Assembly: GCA_963169455.1 (NCBI GenBank)
Contig: CAUJDW010000017.1
Location: forward strand, 28,913 to 92,912
DNA from: Bacteroidota bacterium
Lineage (GTDB): Bacteria > Bacteroidota > Bacteroidia > Chitinophagales > Saprospiraceae
DNA length: 64,000 nt
Direction: 5' to 3'
Each line of letters begins with the position of its first letter. The first letter of the stretch is position 1. This document shows positions 24,565 to 31,463 of the stretch, piece after piece. The notes below the pieces were generated by a model. That model worked only from the letters and a program-made list of their open reading frames with translations, was not told the origin of the DNA and made no database searches. Made by a program: the position numbers and the translations under genes.

Positions 24565-25803
24565 TTATCGTTTAAACCACATTTTAAGCCAGAAAAAGGG
24601 GCGCGCCAGTTGTTCGCGCAGGGCGAAGTCGTTGTACATGCCGGACAATACTTCCAGCACTTTCCTGTTGCTGCCGATCAGGCTGGCCAGGGCGTTTACG
24701 AGGACGGGGTACATCAGCATTTTCTGCAGGCGGTAGCTCAGGCGCATTTCGGAGCCCAGAACGCGGCTGACTCTCTGGTCGTAGGCTTTCAGAAAGGAGG
24801 CTGAAAAATCGTTGACGGCCAGGCATTGCTGGAGCTGTTCGGCGGCGATGAAACCGCTGTAGAATGCGTTGCCGATGCCTTCTCCGGTAAGCGGGTCCAC
24901 GAGGTGGGCGGCGTCACCCACCAGCATGTAGTGGCTGCCGGATATAGGCCTGGGCCTGGAGCCCAGCGGCAGCCCGTAACCCTTTACCTCTCCCTGGAGT
25001 TCTGCATCCCGGAAGCGCTCCCGCAGGCCGGGCTGTTGTTCGATCAGGTTGAAAAATACCTGCCGGAGGTTGAGTTTCCGGCGGTTCAGGATGTCGCTCC
25101 TCATGCCGAGGCCGACGTTGGCCATGCCGTTGGGCAGGGGGAAAATCCAGAAATAACCGGGTGTGATCTGCCGGATGAAGTGCAGTTCGATGAAGTTGTC
25201 GCGGTCCATGCGCCCCACATTGGAAAAGTAGGCGCGCACGGCTGCGGCATGGTGGCGGGGGTCCTTCTCCAGGCCGGCCACCCTGCGGCTGAAGGAAGAG
25301 TGGGCCCCATTGGCGACGATGAGCATGCGGGTATCCACCTGTACGGCGCCGTCGCGGCTGGAGACGAGCCAGCCCCGGCTGCTGCGTTCGAACTGCTGAA
25401 TATCCGTTTCCAGGAACATGCGGATATTGTCGCGCCGGCGGGCTTCTTCGATGAGGAAATGGTCGAAGTCTTTCCGCCGGGAAACATAACCCGGAGCGGA
25501 TTTGGCGTCCCGGACGTAGTTGGGGCTGAAGGGGATGGCGAGGCTTTTCTCATTGGGCGCCACGAACCTGATGCCCCAGACATCCGACTGGATCGGCCTG
25601 GCGTTGAAGCGCTGCAGGATGTCCGGGTCGAGGCGGTTCAGCAGGGTTGTCACCTTGCCGCTGATGGCGTCGCCGCATACCTTATCCCTGGGGAAGGCAG
25701 CCCGGTCGATCAATACGCTGGGAATTCCCAGGTAGCTGAGCCGAAGGGCCGTGGCTACACCGCCCGGCCCGGCTCCGACAATGCAGGCATCTGTCTGGAT
25801 CAT
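24565..25803 (-). CDS. Geranylgeranyl-reductase-type NAD(P)/FAD-dependent oxidoreductase
   Basis: About 412 aa. The N-terminal dinucleotide fold is DACIVGAGPGGVATALRL (residues 4-21). KVCGDAISG near residue 43 and the second FAD motif GDAAHLVDPLTGEGIGNA near residue 285 are diagnostic of the geranylgeranyl reductase/aromatic hydroxylase group. The C-terminus is hydrophobic (lipid substrate, membrane-associated). Likely reduction of isoprenoid or lipid double bonds, but oxidation chemistry cannot be excluded. ATG at 25803 (MIQTDAC) is preferred over the upstream in-frame start at 25851. Confidence 0.8.
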   Translation of the reverse strand: MIQTDACIVGAGPGGVATALRLSYLGIPSVLIDRAAFPRDKVCGDAISGKVTTLLNRLDPDILQRFNARPIQSDVWGIRFVAPNEKSLAIPFSPNYVRDAKSAPGYVSRRKDFDHFLIEEARRRDNIRMFLETDIQQFERSSRGWLVSSRDGAVQVDTRMLIVANGAHSSFSRRVAGLEKDPRHHAAAVRAYFSNVGRMDRDNFIELHFIRQITPGYFWIFPLPNGMANVGLGMRSDILNRRKLNLRQVFFNLIEQQPGLRERFRDAELQGEVKGYGLPLGSRPRPISGSHYMLVGDAAHLVDPLTGEGIGNAFYSGFIAAEQLQQCLAVNDFSASFLKAYDQRVSRVLGSEMRLSYRLQKMLMYPVLVNALASLIGSNRKVLEVLSGMYNDFALREQLARPFFWLKMWFKR

Positions 25804-25908
25804 AAGTTGTGGGCTTGCCGATTTTCGCCTTTGCCGGCCAGGCGCCCGCAAACGCAGCCGCTAATTTAAGGGAAGTCTCTCAAAAGGGAAGGGAAGGGCC
25901 GGAAAAAC

Positions 25909-25942
25909 GTGCGCCCGCTGTTTTTTTATCCAGCGGGCGCAC
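25909..25942 (-). terminator. 12-bp stem-loop terminator downstream of the HtrA-type gene
   Basis: GTGCGCCCGCTG (25909-25920) and CAGCGGGCGCAC (25931-25942) form a perfect 12-bp stem with loop TTTTTTTATC. On the minus strand it is followed by GTTTTTCC. It lies between the protease stop (26093) and the next minus-strand start (25803). Confidence 0.7.
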
Positions 25943-26092
25943 TTTAAGATTCCCCCTTACGTAACAGTTATCCTGTCACTTTAAAAAGCGTTGTTAATAG
26001 CTGGCTCAAAGATAAAGGGAAATCTTATGCTTTTTCAACCCCATTTTCATGGGGTGATGCTTTTGATTCAATGTGCAAGCAACCCGACATTC

Positions 26093-27109
26093 CTATGGCA
26101 GTTCCGCCGGCACGATGCGAATGCGTTCCCTGCGGCGGTTGCGCAAAACCAGCAACTCGCAGGCCTGCCCGATAGTGGATTCGCTGAGGCAGCGGTGCAG
26201 GTCGTCGATGGAATGGACGGGCTGCCCGTTGAAGCCGACGATGACATCGCCCGGCTGCAGGCCGGAATGCCGGGCGGGGCCCTCCGGTTCGGCCTGTTGC
26301 ACCAGAATGCCGGATTCTGTTTCCAGTTGCAGTTGCTGGGCCAGTGAGGCGTTCAGGCGGATCATCTGGCCGGCGATGCCGATATAACCCCGGCGCACTT
26401 TGCCCTCCAGGATGAGCTTCCCGGCCACGAAGGACGCCAGGTTGGATGCGACGGCAAAACACAGGCCCTGGGCAGGCAGAATGACTGCCGTGTTCACGCC
26501 GATGACCCTGCCATGGGAATCGACCAGCGGGCCGCCCGAGTTGCCGGGGTTGAGGGCGGCATCCGTCTGGATGACGTCGTCGATCAGCCTGCCGCTTTCC
26601 GAGCGCAGGCTGCGCCCCAGGGCGCTCACTACGCCGGCAGTCAGGGAATACTGAAATCCGTATGGGTTTCCGATGGCTATCGCCAGCTGGCCGACCTGCA
26701 GTTTGCCCGAGTCGCCGAAGCTTGCGGTGGCGAGTTTTTCCGCGCTGATCTGCACCACGGCCAGGTCGGTTGCCAGGTCCTCGCCGACGAGGCGGGCCTC
26801 GAACTGCCGCCCGTCCTGCAGGTTGGCCTCGATGCGGCTCGCCCCGTTGACCACATGGCTGTTGGTGACGATGTATCCGTCGGAAGAAATGATAAAGCCG
26901 GAGCCTGCTCCGCCCGGCGAATATGGCCGCCGCCCGCGCCCCCGCACTTTGTCAACTTTGATCTGGACAACCGCCTCGCTTACCTTTTTAGCCACCCCGG
27001 CTACCGTGCGGGAGTATGCATCTAACAAATCAGAATCGGAAACCGCCTCGGCGGAGGAAGGAATGCCTGTCTCCACCGGTGGGCGGGCATCGGATAGGAA
27101 TTGTACCAT
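26093..27109 (-). CDS. HtrA/DegP-type trypsin-like serine protease with PDZ domain
   Basis: A 338-aa S1C-type protease. Catalytic triad: H85 (VTNSHVV), D115 (TDLAVVQ) and S191 (NPGNSGGP). One PDZ domain follows (about residues 235-325; GYIGIAGQ, LQPGDVIVGFNGQPV). There is no signal peptide or membrane helix at the N-terminus (MVQFLSDARPPVETG), unlike periplasmic DegP/DegQ, so it appears cytoplasmic unless the true start is elsewhere; no upstream in-frame extension with a signal is visible. Role: protein quality control or regulated cleavage. Terminator at 25909-25942. Confidence 0.9.
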   Translation of the reverse strand: MVQFLSDARPPVETGIPSSAEAVSDSDLLDAYSRTVAGVAKKVSEAVVQIKVDKVRGRGRRPYSPGGAGSGFIISSDGYIVTNSHVVNGASRIEANLQDGRQFEARLVGEDLATDLAVVQISAEKLATASFGDSGKLQVGQLAIAIGNPYGFQYSLTAGVVSALGRSLRSESGRLIDDVIQTDAALNPGNSGGPLVDSHGRVIGVNTAVILPAQGLCFAVASNLASFVAGKLILEGKVRRGYIGIAGQMIRLNASLAQQLQLETESGILVQQAEPEGPARHSGLQPGDVIVGFNGQPVHSIDDLHRCLSESTIGQACELLVLRNRRRERIRIVPAELP

Positions 27110-27233
27110 TTAGTTTGGTGATTTGAAGCCCGGGCCCGGAAGCTGTGCAACCCTGAACAGGGCCATGCGCTTTTCCGGGCCCGGGCCGGGTGAACGATCC
27201 TTTTCACCGCACTACAATAATGCCAATAAAAAA

Positions 27234-27270
27234 CAGGCGCCAATTTGACAGTGGCGCCTGCCTTTTTTTC
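27234..27270. terminator. Terminator hairpin (both strands have T runs)
   Basis: CAGGCGCCA (27234-27242) and TGGCGCCTG (27252-27260) form a 9-bp stem. CCTTTTTTTC follows on the plus strand and a run of A precedes it, so it can stop minus-strand transcription from the band-7 gene (stop at 27367). Confidence 0.65.
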
Positions 27271-27288
27271 AGGAATAAATCGGGCGCG

Positions 27289-27335
27289 AACTTCGGAAGT
27301 TTCCCGGAGGAAGCCTGGAGCAAACTTCCGAAGTT
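27289..27335. repeat. 14-bp inverted repeat with palindromic arms
   Basis: AACTTCGGAAGTTT (27289-27302) and AAACTTCCGAAGTT (27322-27335) are exact reverse complements, and each arm is itself nearly palindromic. It lies 32 bp beyond the stop of the band-7 gene. It could be a second terminator or a regulator site. Confidence 0.5.
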
Positions 27336-27366
27336 TTTCCAGCCCCCCTCCGAACCCGGGAACCCC

Positions 27367-28215
27367 TCAATTCCCCCCCAGGATCAGCGGCAGCCCATCG
27401 CCCTGGCTGCCAACGATTATGACCTTGGAGTTGGGCGAGTTGGCCAGCTGCAGGGTAGCCTCGATGCCTTTGTCCTGGAGGATTTTATCGGTAAGGCTCG
27501 CGCTGAGTATCTGGTTGGCCTTGGCCTTGGCTTCGGCTTCGATGATTTTGCGCTGGGCTTCCTTGCGTTCCTGGTCGAGGATGTATTCGTACTTCAGGGC
27601 TTTTTGCTCCGCTTCGATCTTTTCCTCGATCGCTGTTTTCACCTTGTCGGGCAGGCGGATTTCGCGGATGAGGGTTGCCCGCAGTTCGATGTAATTGCGT
27701 TTCAGGGTCTTTTCCAGGTCTTCCTGGATGAGTTGCTGGACTTCCTCACGCTTGGTGGAATACAATTCTTCCGGCGAGAAACGCCCTATGATCTTCCGGA
27801 CTGAAGACCGCACCTCCGGCCTGACGAGGGAGGAGAGATAGTCGACGCCGAACATTTCGTGCAGGTTCCCGATCTTATCGTAGGAAGGGTTGACCCGCAC
27901 CGTTACGTCGACGGCGATGTTCAGGCCGTTGGAGGACAAAACGTCCATGGTTTCTTCAATTTGCTGTTCGCGGACGGAATACACGTACATGTTATTCCAG
28001 GGGGCGATGACGTGGAAGCCCGGGGAATAGACGTTTTCCTTATCCAGGCCGCCGGCGAAGCGGCGGAACAACACGCCGCGCTCTCCGGCTTCGATGGTCA
28101 GGAAAGTGGCGTTGGAGAAAATCAGGATCCCGATGAAGGCGACAAAGATGATGATGGCCGTTGTGATCAGTTTTCCCTGGCTGAAGGTTTTTTTACCGTT
28201 ACTACCTATACTCAT
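27367..28215 (-). CDS. Prohibitin/band-7 (SPFH) family membrane protein
   Basis: About 282 aa. A single N-terminal membrane segment (LITTAIIIFVAFIGILIFSN, residues 16-35) is followed by an SPFH domain (ERGVLFRRFAGGLDKE, PGFHVIAPW, VREQQIEE). A long coiled-coil rich in Glu/Lys/Ala (about residues 165-250; EEKIEAEQKALKYEY) and a short C-terminal stretch ending LPLILGGN complete it. SPFH proteins form membrane rings that organise proteases or lipids. The ATG at 28215 (MSIGSNG) is chosen; the frame's extension to 28371 runs through upstream AT-rich DNA. Divergent from the cytochrome gene. Confidence 0.9.
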   Translation of the reverse strand: MSIGSNGKKTFSQGKLITTAIIIFVAFIGILIFSNATFLTIEAGERGVLFRRFAGGLDKENVYSPGFHVIAPWNNMYVYSVREQQIEETMDVLSSNGLNIAVDVTVRVNPSYDKIGNLHEMFGVDYLSSLVRPEVRSSVRKIIGRFSPEELYSTKREEVQQLIQEDLEKTLKRNYIELRATLIREIRLPDKVKTAIEEKIEAEQKALKYEYILDQERKEAQRKIIEAEAKAKANQILSASLTDKILQDKGIEATLQLANSPNSKVIIVGSQGDGLPLILGGN

Positions 28216-28380
28216 GATGATATTATTTTTTATTATCGTCCGAAAATTTAACAACTTTTTGGCAATGCAGTTGCCCGGATTATACGGAAGCTCCAATTTT
28301 TCGGATGAGCAGGCCGCGGAGCCGGGAGAACAGTTGCTTTTGTCTTTTTGTTGACCTGAAACACAAACCACATCTCTTCT

Positions 28381-28704
28381 ATGAAACTATGGCTGGTTTT
28401 CCTTTCTCTGGTGGCTCTGGCGGTGGCCTGCGGCCATTCGCCCGCAGGTGAAGAAGCGGGAAAAGCTAAGAAACCCGATGGGGAAAAGATTTACAAAACC
28501 TACTGCATCACCTGCCACGGCCTGTACGGCAACATGGGCGCCGGCGGCGCCTACAACCTCCAGGTATCCAAACTGAACGAGGAAGAGCGCATCCTGGTCA
28601 TCACCAACGGCCGCAATGCCATGACGCCCTTTAAAACCCTGCTCTCGGCCGAAGAGATAGAAGCTGTGGCGAAATATACGCTTCAGCTGAAGCCCCGCGA
28701 GTAG
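28381..28704 (+). CDS. Small c-type cytochrome lipoprotein
   Basis: A 107-aa exported protein. The lipoprotein signal MKLWLVFLSLVALAVAC anchors the cysteine at residue 17. The haem motif is CITCH (about residues 42-46) and a likely distal Met is in NAMTPF (near residue 83). One haem, class I fold; probably carries electrons at the outer face of the inner membrane or in the periplasm. It overlaps nothing and is convergent with the Lrp gene (2 bp gap). Neighbouring rhodanese and persulfide dioxygenase genes make a redox role in sulfur metabolism possible but not shown. Confidence 0.88.
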   Translation: MKLWLVFLSLVALAVACGHSPAGEEAGKAKKPDGEKIYKTYCITCHGLYGNMGAGGAYNLQVSKLNEEERILVITNGRNAMTPFKTLLSAEEIEAVAKYTLQLKPRE

Positions 28705-28705
28705 G

Positions 28706-29179
28706 CTACCCCTGTTCCAGCGGCAGGCCCACCGCCAGTTTTACCTGCGTCATGACGAATGAGCTCTGCACATTGCCGATATTGTCGAGGGCGGCCAGCT
28801 TGTTGACGATGAAGTGCTGGTAGGCGCCCATGTCCTTCACCACAACTTTCAGCAGATAGTCGAACATGCCTGCGATGTGATAACATTCGATGACTTCATT
28901 CAGGGAGTGCACTTCCGATTCGAACTTGCGCAGGTATGCCTTGGCGTGTTCCTTGAGCTGCACATTGCAGTATGCCACCAGCGTAAAGCCCAGTTTTTTG
29001 CTGTCCACCATGGCCGTATAGCGCTGGATGTACCCTTGTTCCTCCATGCGCCTGATGCGCTCGTACACAGGCGTGGTGCTCATGCCCAGCCGGGCAGCGA
29101 TTTCCTTGTTCGTGTAATGCGCGTTTTCCTGCAGCAGGCTCAGGATGCGCTTGTCGGTGGCGTCCAGTGGTTTCGTCAA
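28706..29179 (-). CDS. Lrp/AsnC family transcriptional regulator
   Basis: A 157-aa DNA-binding protein: N-terminal HTH (LDATDKRILSLLQENAHYTN, then KEIAARLGMSTTPVYERIRR, residues 5-45) and a C-terminal RAM ligand-binding domain (about 65-150; HIAGMFDYLLKVVVKD). Lrp-type proteins sense amino acids and form octamers. It is divergent from the methionine-gamma-lyase-type gene; the 184-bp shared region contains a 30-bp inverted repeat placed to activate the lyase and repress lrp (see separate entry), so local regulation of sulfur-amino-acid breakdown is a reasonable inference. Confidence 0.95.
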   Translation of the reverse strand: MTKPLDATDKRILSLLQENAHYTNKEIAARLGMSTTPVYERIRRMEEQGYIQRYTAMVDSKKLGFTLVAYCNVQLKEHAKAYLRKFESEVHSLNEVIECYHIAGMFDYLLKVVVKDMGAYQHFIVNKLAALDNIGNVQSSFVMTQVKLAVGLPLEQG

Positions 29180-29260
29180 GGCGAAAAAATTTCTGCGGAA
29201 GGCCGCTTTGGATTATTGATTTGGCAATTTATTCTTTTAATTACCGCAAATTAAGTTTTA

Positions 29261-29314
29261 TTTTCCATGATTGAGATTTATCATAGAAAAAGAACCTGCT
29301 AAAATTTAAATTTG
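29261..29314. promoter_or_regulatory. Divergent lrp/lyase control region with Lrp-like operator
   Basis: TTTTCCATGAT (29261-29271) and ATCATAGAAAA (29280-29290) form an 11-bp inverted repeat (one mismatch, 8-nt spacer). It is centred about 44 bp upstream of the predicted lyase start point given by the perfect -7 box TAAATTTG (29307-29314). On the minus strand it covers the -33 area of a weaker -7 box TTAATTTG (29247-29254) for lrp. The geometry fits activation of the lyase and autorepression of the regulator. Confidence 0.6.
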
Positions 29315-29363
29315 TATAAAAAGGGGAAGGAAAAAGATTACCTAACCGAATAAAACCAACGCA

Positions 29364-30647
29364 ATGTCCCACCAGAAATTTCGGCCGGAAAGCCTGATGA
29401 TGTCCCACGGGCACCATGCTTCGGACGCTCAGGGAGCAGTTAAGGTCCCGGTTTTTCAGACCTCGACATTCGCCTTCCGCTCGGCGGAAGAGGGGAAAGC
29501 TTATTTCGAACTGGCCTACAACCTCCGGGATGCCGATGGGGAAGAAGCCCCCGGCATGATATACAGCCGCCTGAACAACCCCAACCTGGAGGTTGTTGAA
29601 CAGCGCCTGAGCCTGTGGGACAAAGCGGAAGAAGGGGCTGTGTTCTCCAGCGGCATGGCGGCCATCTCCACCGTGATGTTCGAATTCCTCAGGCCCGGCG
29701 ATTTGTTGTTGTACAGCAGCCCGCTCTACGGAGGCACCATGCACTTCATCAGTGAGGTGCTGGCCAAAATCGGCATCGGGGCCATGGGTTTCCGGGCAGG
29801 CGAGAACGCCGATGAGATCCTGTCGCGGCTCAGGGCGGAGGGGTTGGACAGGCGGGTGGCTATGATCTACATCGAAAGCCCGGCCAACCCGACCAATGCC
29901 CTGACGGACATAGAGGCGATGAGCCTGATGGCGGAGGAACTCTCGCACCCGGGCAGGCCGGTGCTCACCGTGGTGGACAATACCTACATGGGGCCGCTCT
30001 GGCAGCACCCCCTCGAACTGGGCGCCGACCTGGTGCTCTATTCGGCCACCAAGTACCTGGGCGGCCACAGCGACCTGATCGCCGGCGCGGTGCTGGGCAG
30101 CAGAGAACTGGTGCAGCGGGTGAAGAACATGCGCACCTTCCTGGGCAACATGGCTACGCCATGGACGAGCTGGATGCTCTCGCGCAGCCTCGAAACCTTG
30201 TCGCTCAGAATGGAGAAGCAGTGCCGCAATGCACAGTTGATCGCCCGTTTCCTCAGCAACCACCCGCTCGTCGAGAGGGCCCGCTACCTGGGCTTGCTGA
30301 CGGAAGCCGACGGCGAACAATACGAAATATACCGCAGGCAGTGCCTGGCCCCCGGCGCCATGATCTCGGTGTACGTGCGGGGCGGGGAAAAAGAAGCTTT
30401 TGCCTTCCTCAACGGGCTGAAGTTGTTCAAACTGGCGGTAAGCCTCGGCAGCACCGAATCGCTGGCCCAGCATCCTGCTACCATGACCCATGCCGGGCTT
30501 CCTCCCGAAGTGCTGGAGGAAATGGACATCAACGGCCAGCTCGTCCGCCTTTCCATCGGCATCGAACACCCCGACGACCTGATCTACGACCTGGAGCAGG
30601 CCCTGGAAAGGGTGGAAATGGCTATAGAGGAAGTGGCTGCCCTGTAG
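29364..30647 (+). CDS. Cys/Met-metabolism PLP enzyme (methionine gamma-lyase type)
   Basis: A 427-aa fold-type I PLP enzyme of the cystathionine gamma-synthase/lyase family. The PLP lysine is K230 in YSATKYLGGHSD; RLNNPN and the phosphate-binding FSSGMAAIST region are conserved. It fits a gamma-lyase for methionine or homocysteine, releasing thiol or sulfide, but cystathionine gamma-synthase chemistry cannot be excluded. Divergent from an Lrp regulator and upstream of a rhodanese and a persulfide dioxygenase, so its sulfide product may feed them; that link is inference. A 6-bp hairpin (GCCTGC/GCAGGC) lies right at the stop. Confidence 0.87.
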   Translation: MSHQKFRPESLMMSHGHHASDAQGAVKVPVFQTSTFAFRSAEEGKAYFELAYNLRDADGEEAPGMIYSRLNNPNLEVVEQRLSLWDKAEEGAVFSSGMAAISTVMFEFLRPGDLLLYSSPLYGGTMHFISEVLAKIGIGAMGFRAGENADEILSRLRAEGLDRRVAMIYIESPANPTNALTDIEAMSLMAEELSHPGRPVLTVVDNTYMGPLWQHPLELGADLVLYSATKYLGGHSDLIAGAVLGSRELVQRVKNMRTFLGNMATPWTSWMLSRSLETLSLRMEKQCRNAQLIARFLSNHPLVERARYLGLLTEADGEQYEIYRRQCLAPGAMISVYVRGGEKEAFAFLNGLKLFKLAVSLGSTESLAQHPATMTHAGLPPEVLEEMDINGQLVRLSIGIEHPDDLIYDLEQALERVEMAIEEVAAL

Positions 30648-30714
30648 CCTGCGGCGCAGGCCGCGTCGCACCCGCGGGCGTGAGGTAAAAATTTATGCCC
30701 TGTTCAAAAATATG

Positions 30715-30758
30715 GTGATGGAAATCACAATCCTTCATCCGTTCCTGCTCTATCTTTG
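30715..30758 (+). promoter_or_regulatory. CRP/FNR-like box and -7 element before the rhodanese gene
   Basis: GTGATGGAAATCAC (30715-30728) is a perfect 14-bp palindrome of the CRP/FNR type (GTGAT-N4-ATCAC). Its centre lies 29.5 bp upstream of the perfect -7 box TATCTTTG (30751-30758), that is, close to -41.5 of the expected start point, the classic class II activator position. A -33 TTG is missing, as expected for an activator-dependent promoter. Confidence 0.65.
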
Positions 30759-30778
30759 GAGGGAATTTTGAACAAACC

Positions 30779-31171
30779 ATGGCTGAAAATCGAACAGAAA
30801 GTGCGGAAGGGAAGTCCTGCCGGCCCCGGCGCTGGCAGCTCCTGAAGCAGCAACTGCACAACCTGGCGCCTGTTGATTTTGCAAGGGCCCTGCGCGACGG
30901 CAGGGGCGTTACCCTGATCGATGTGCGCACGCCGGAAGAATACCGGCAGGCGCATCTGCCCGGCGCCATCAATATCAGTTACCTGTCTGCCGACCTTTGG
31001 GACCAGCTCGAAATGCTGGAAACCGAGGGCAAATATTTCGTGTACTGCCGCACGGAGCGCCGCGCGCTGCGCGTCTGCATGCTGATGAAAAACGGCGGTT
31101 TCGAACAGGTCTTCAACCTCAACGGCGGCCTGATCGCCTGGGAGGAAACCTTCGGCAGCCTCGGCGGGTAG
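30779..31171 (+). CDS. Single-domain rhodanese
   Basis: A 130-aa cytoplasmic sulfurtransferase-like protein. The rhodanese signature DVRTPEEYRQAHLPGAINI (about residues 48-66) is followed by the active-site loop with C90 in YFVYCRTERRALR. The N-terminal 30 residues are basic and unique. It would carry sulfane sulfur as a persulfide on C90. It has its own CRP/FNR-like promoter and is followed by a second box and the persulfide dioxygenase copy 2. Confidence 0.9.
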   Translation: MAENRTESAEGKSCRPRRWQLLKQQLHNLAPVDFARALRDGRGVTLIDVRTPEEYRQAHLPGAINISYLSADLWDQLEMLETEGKYFVYCRTERRALRVCMLMKNGGFEQVFNLNGGLIAWEETFGSLGG

Positions 31172-31219
31172 CCCTCCGGGGGCGATGGAGGGAAGCCGGC
31201 CTGCCCTCTGCCGGAAATG

Positions 31220-31286
31220 ATGACATAAATCACCGGGAGGCAGTGGCAAAAGTCACCGGGAAATATTTGGGGGCGCTTTTATTTTG
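31220..31286 (+). promoter_or_regulatory. Tandem CRP/FNR-like boxes and -7 element upstream of PDO copy 2
   Basis: GTGGCAAAAGTCAC (31243-31256, centre 31249.5) lies 29.5 bp before the -7-like TTATTTTG (31279-31286), the same spacing as at 30.7 and 34.3 kb. A second box ATGACATAAATCAC (31220-31233) lies 23 bp further upstream. The predicted start near 31291 precedes the attenuator-like leader. Confidence 0.55.
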
Positions 31287-31336
31287 CTCCAACTTCCTGA
31301 AATATTTCTTTGAAAGAAGCTAACTGAGCTTTGCTG

Positions 31337-31381
31337 CCGGAGCAGGTGCTCCGGGTGGTGGGCGGAGCAGTTGTTTTTTTT
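31337..31381 (+). promoter_or_regulatory. Attenuator-like pair of mutually exclusive hairpins
   Basis: TGCTCCGG (31347-31354) can pair with CCGGAGCA (31337-31344, 8 bp, 2-nt loop) or its first seven bases can pair with CGGAGCA (31363-31369, 9-nt loop). The second option is directly followed by GTTGTTTTTTTT, a terminator signature. It sits 83 bp before the persulfide dioxygenase start, so the leader could choose between terminator and antiterminator; alternatively it ends a ~90-nt small RNA. Confidence 0.5.
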
Positions 31382-31463
31382 CAAAAAAACATGAAATTAT
31401 GTTCATATTTAATTGAGTTGTGATTTCTTAACTATATTATCAAATCAAAAAACTTTTTAAACC

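Noticed and set aside
30647..30661. Hairpin GCCTGC/GCAGGC at the lyase stop as a terminator
   Set aside because: Only a 6-bp stem with no T run; too weak to call.
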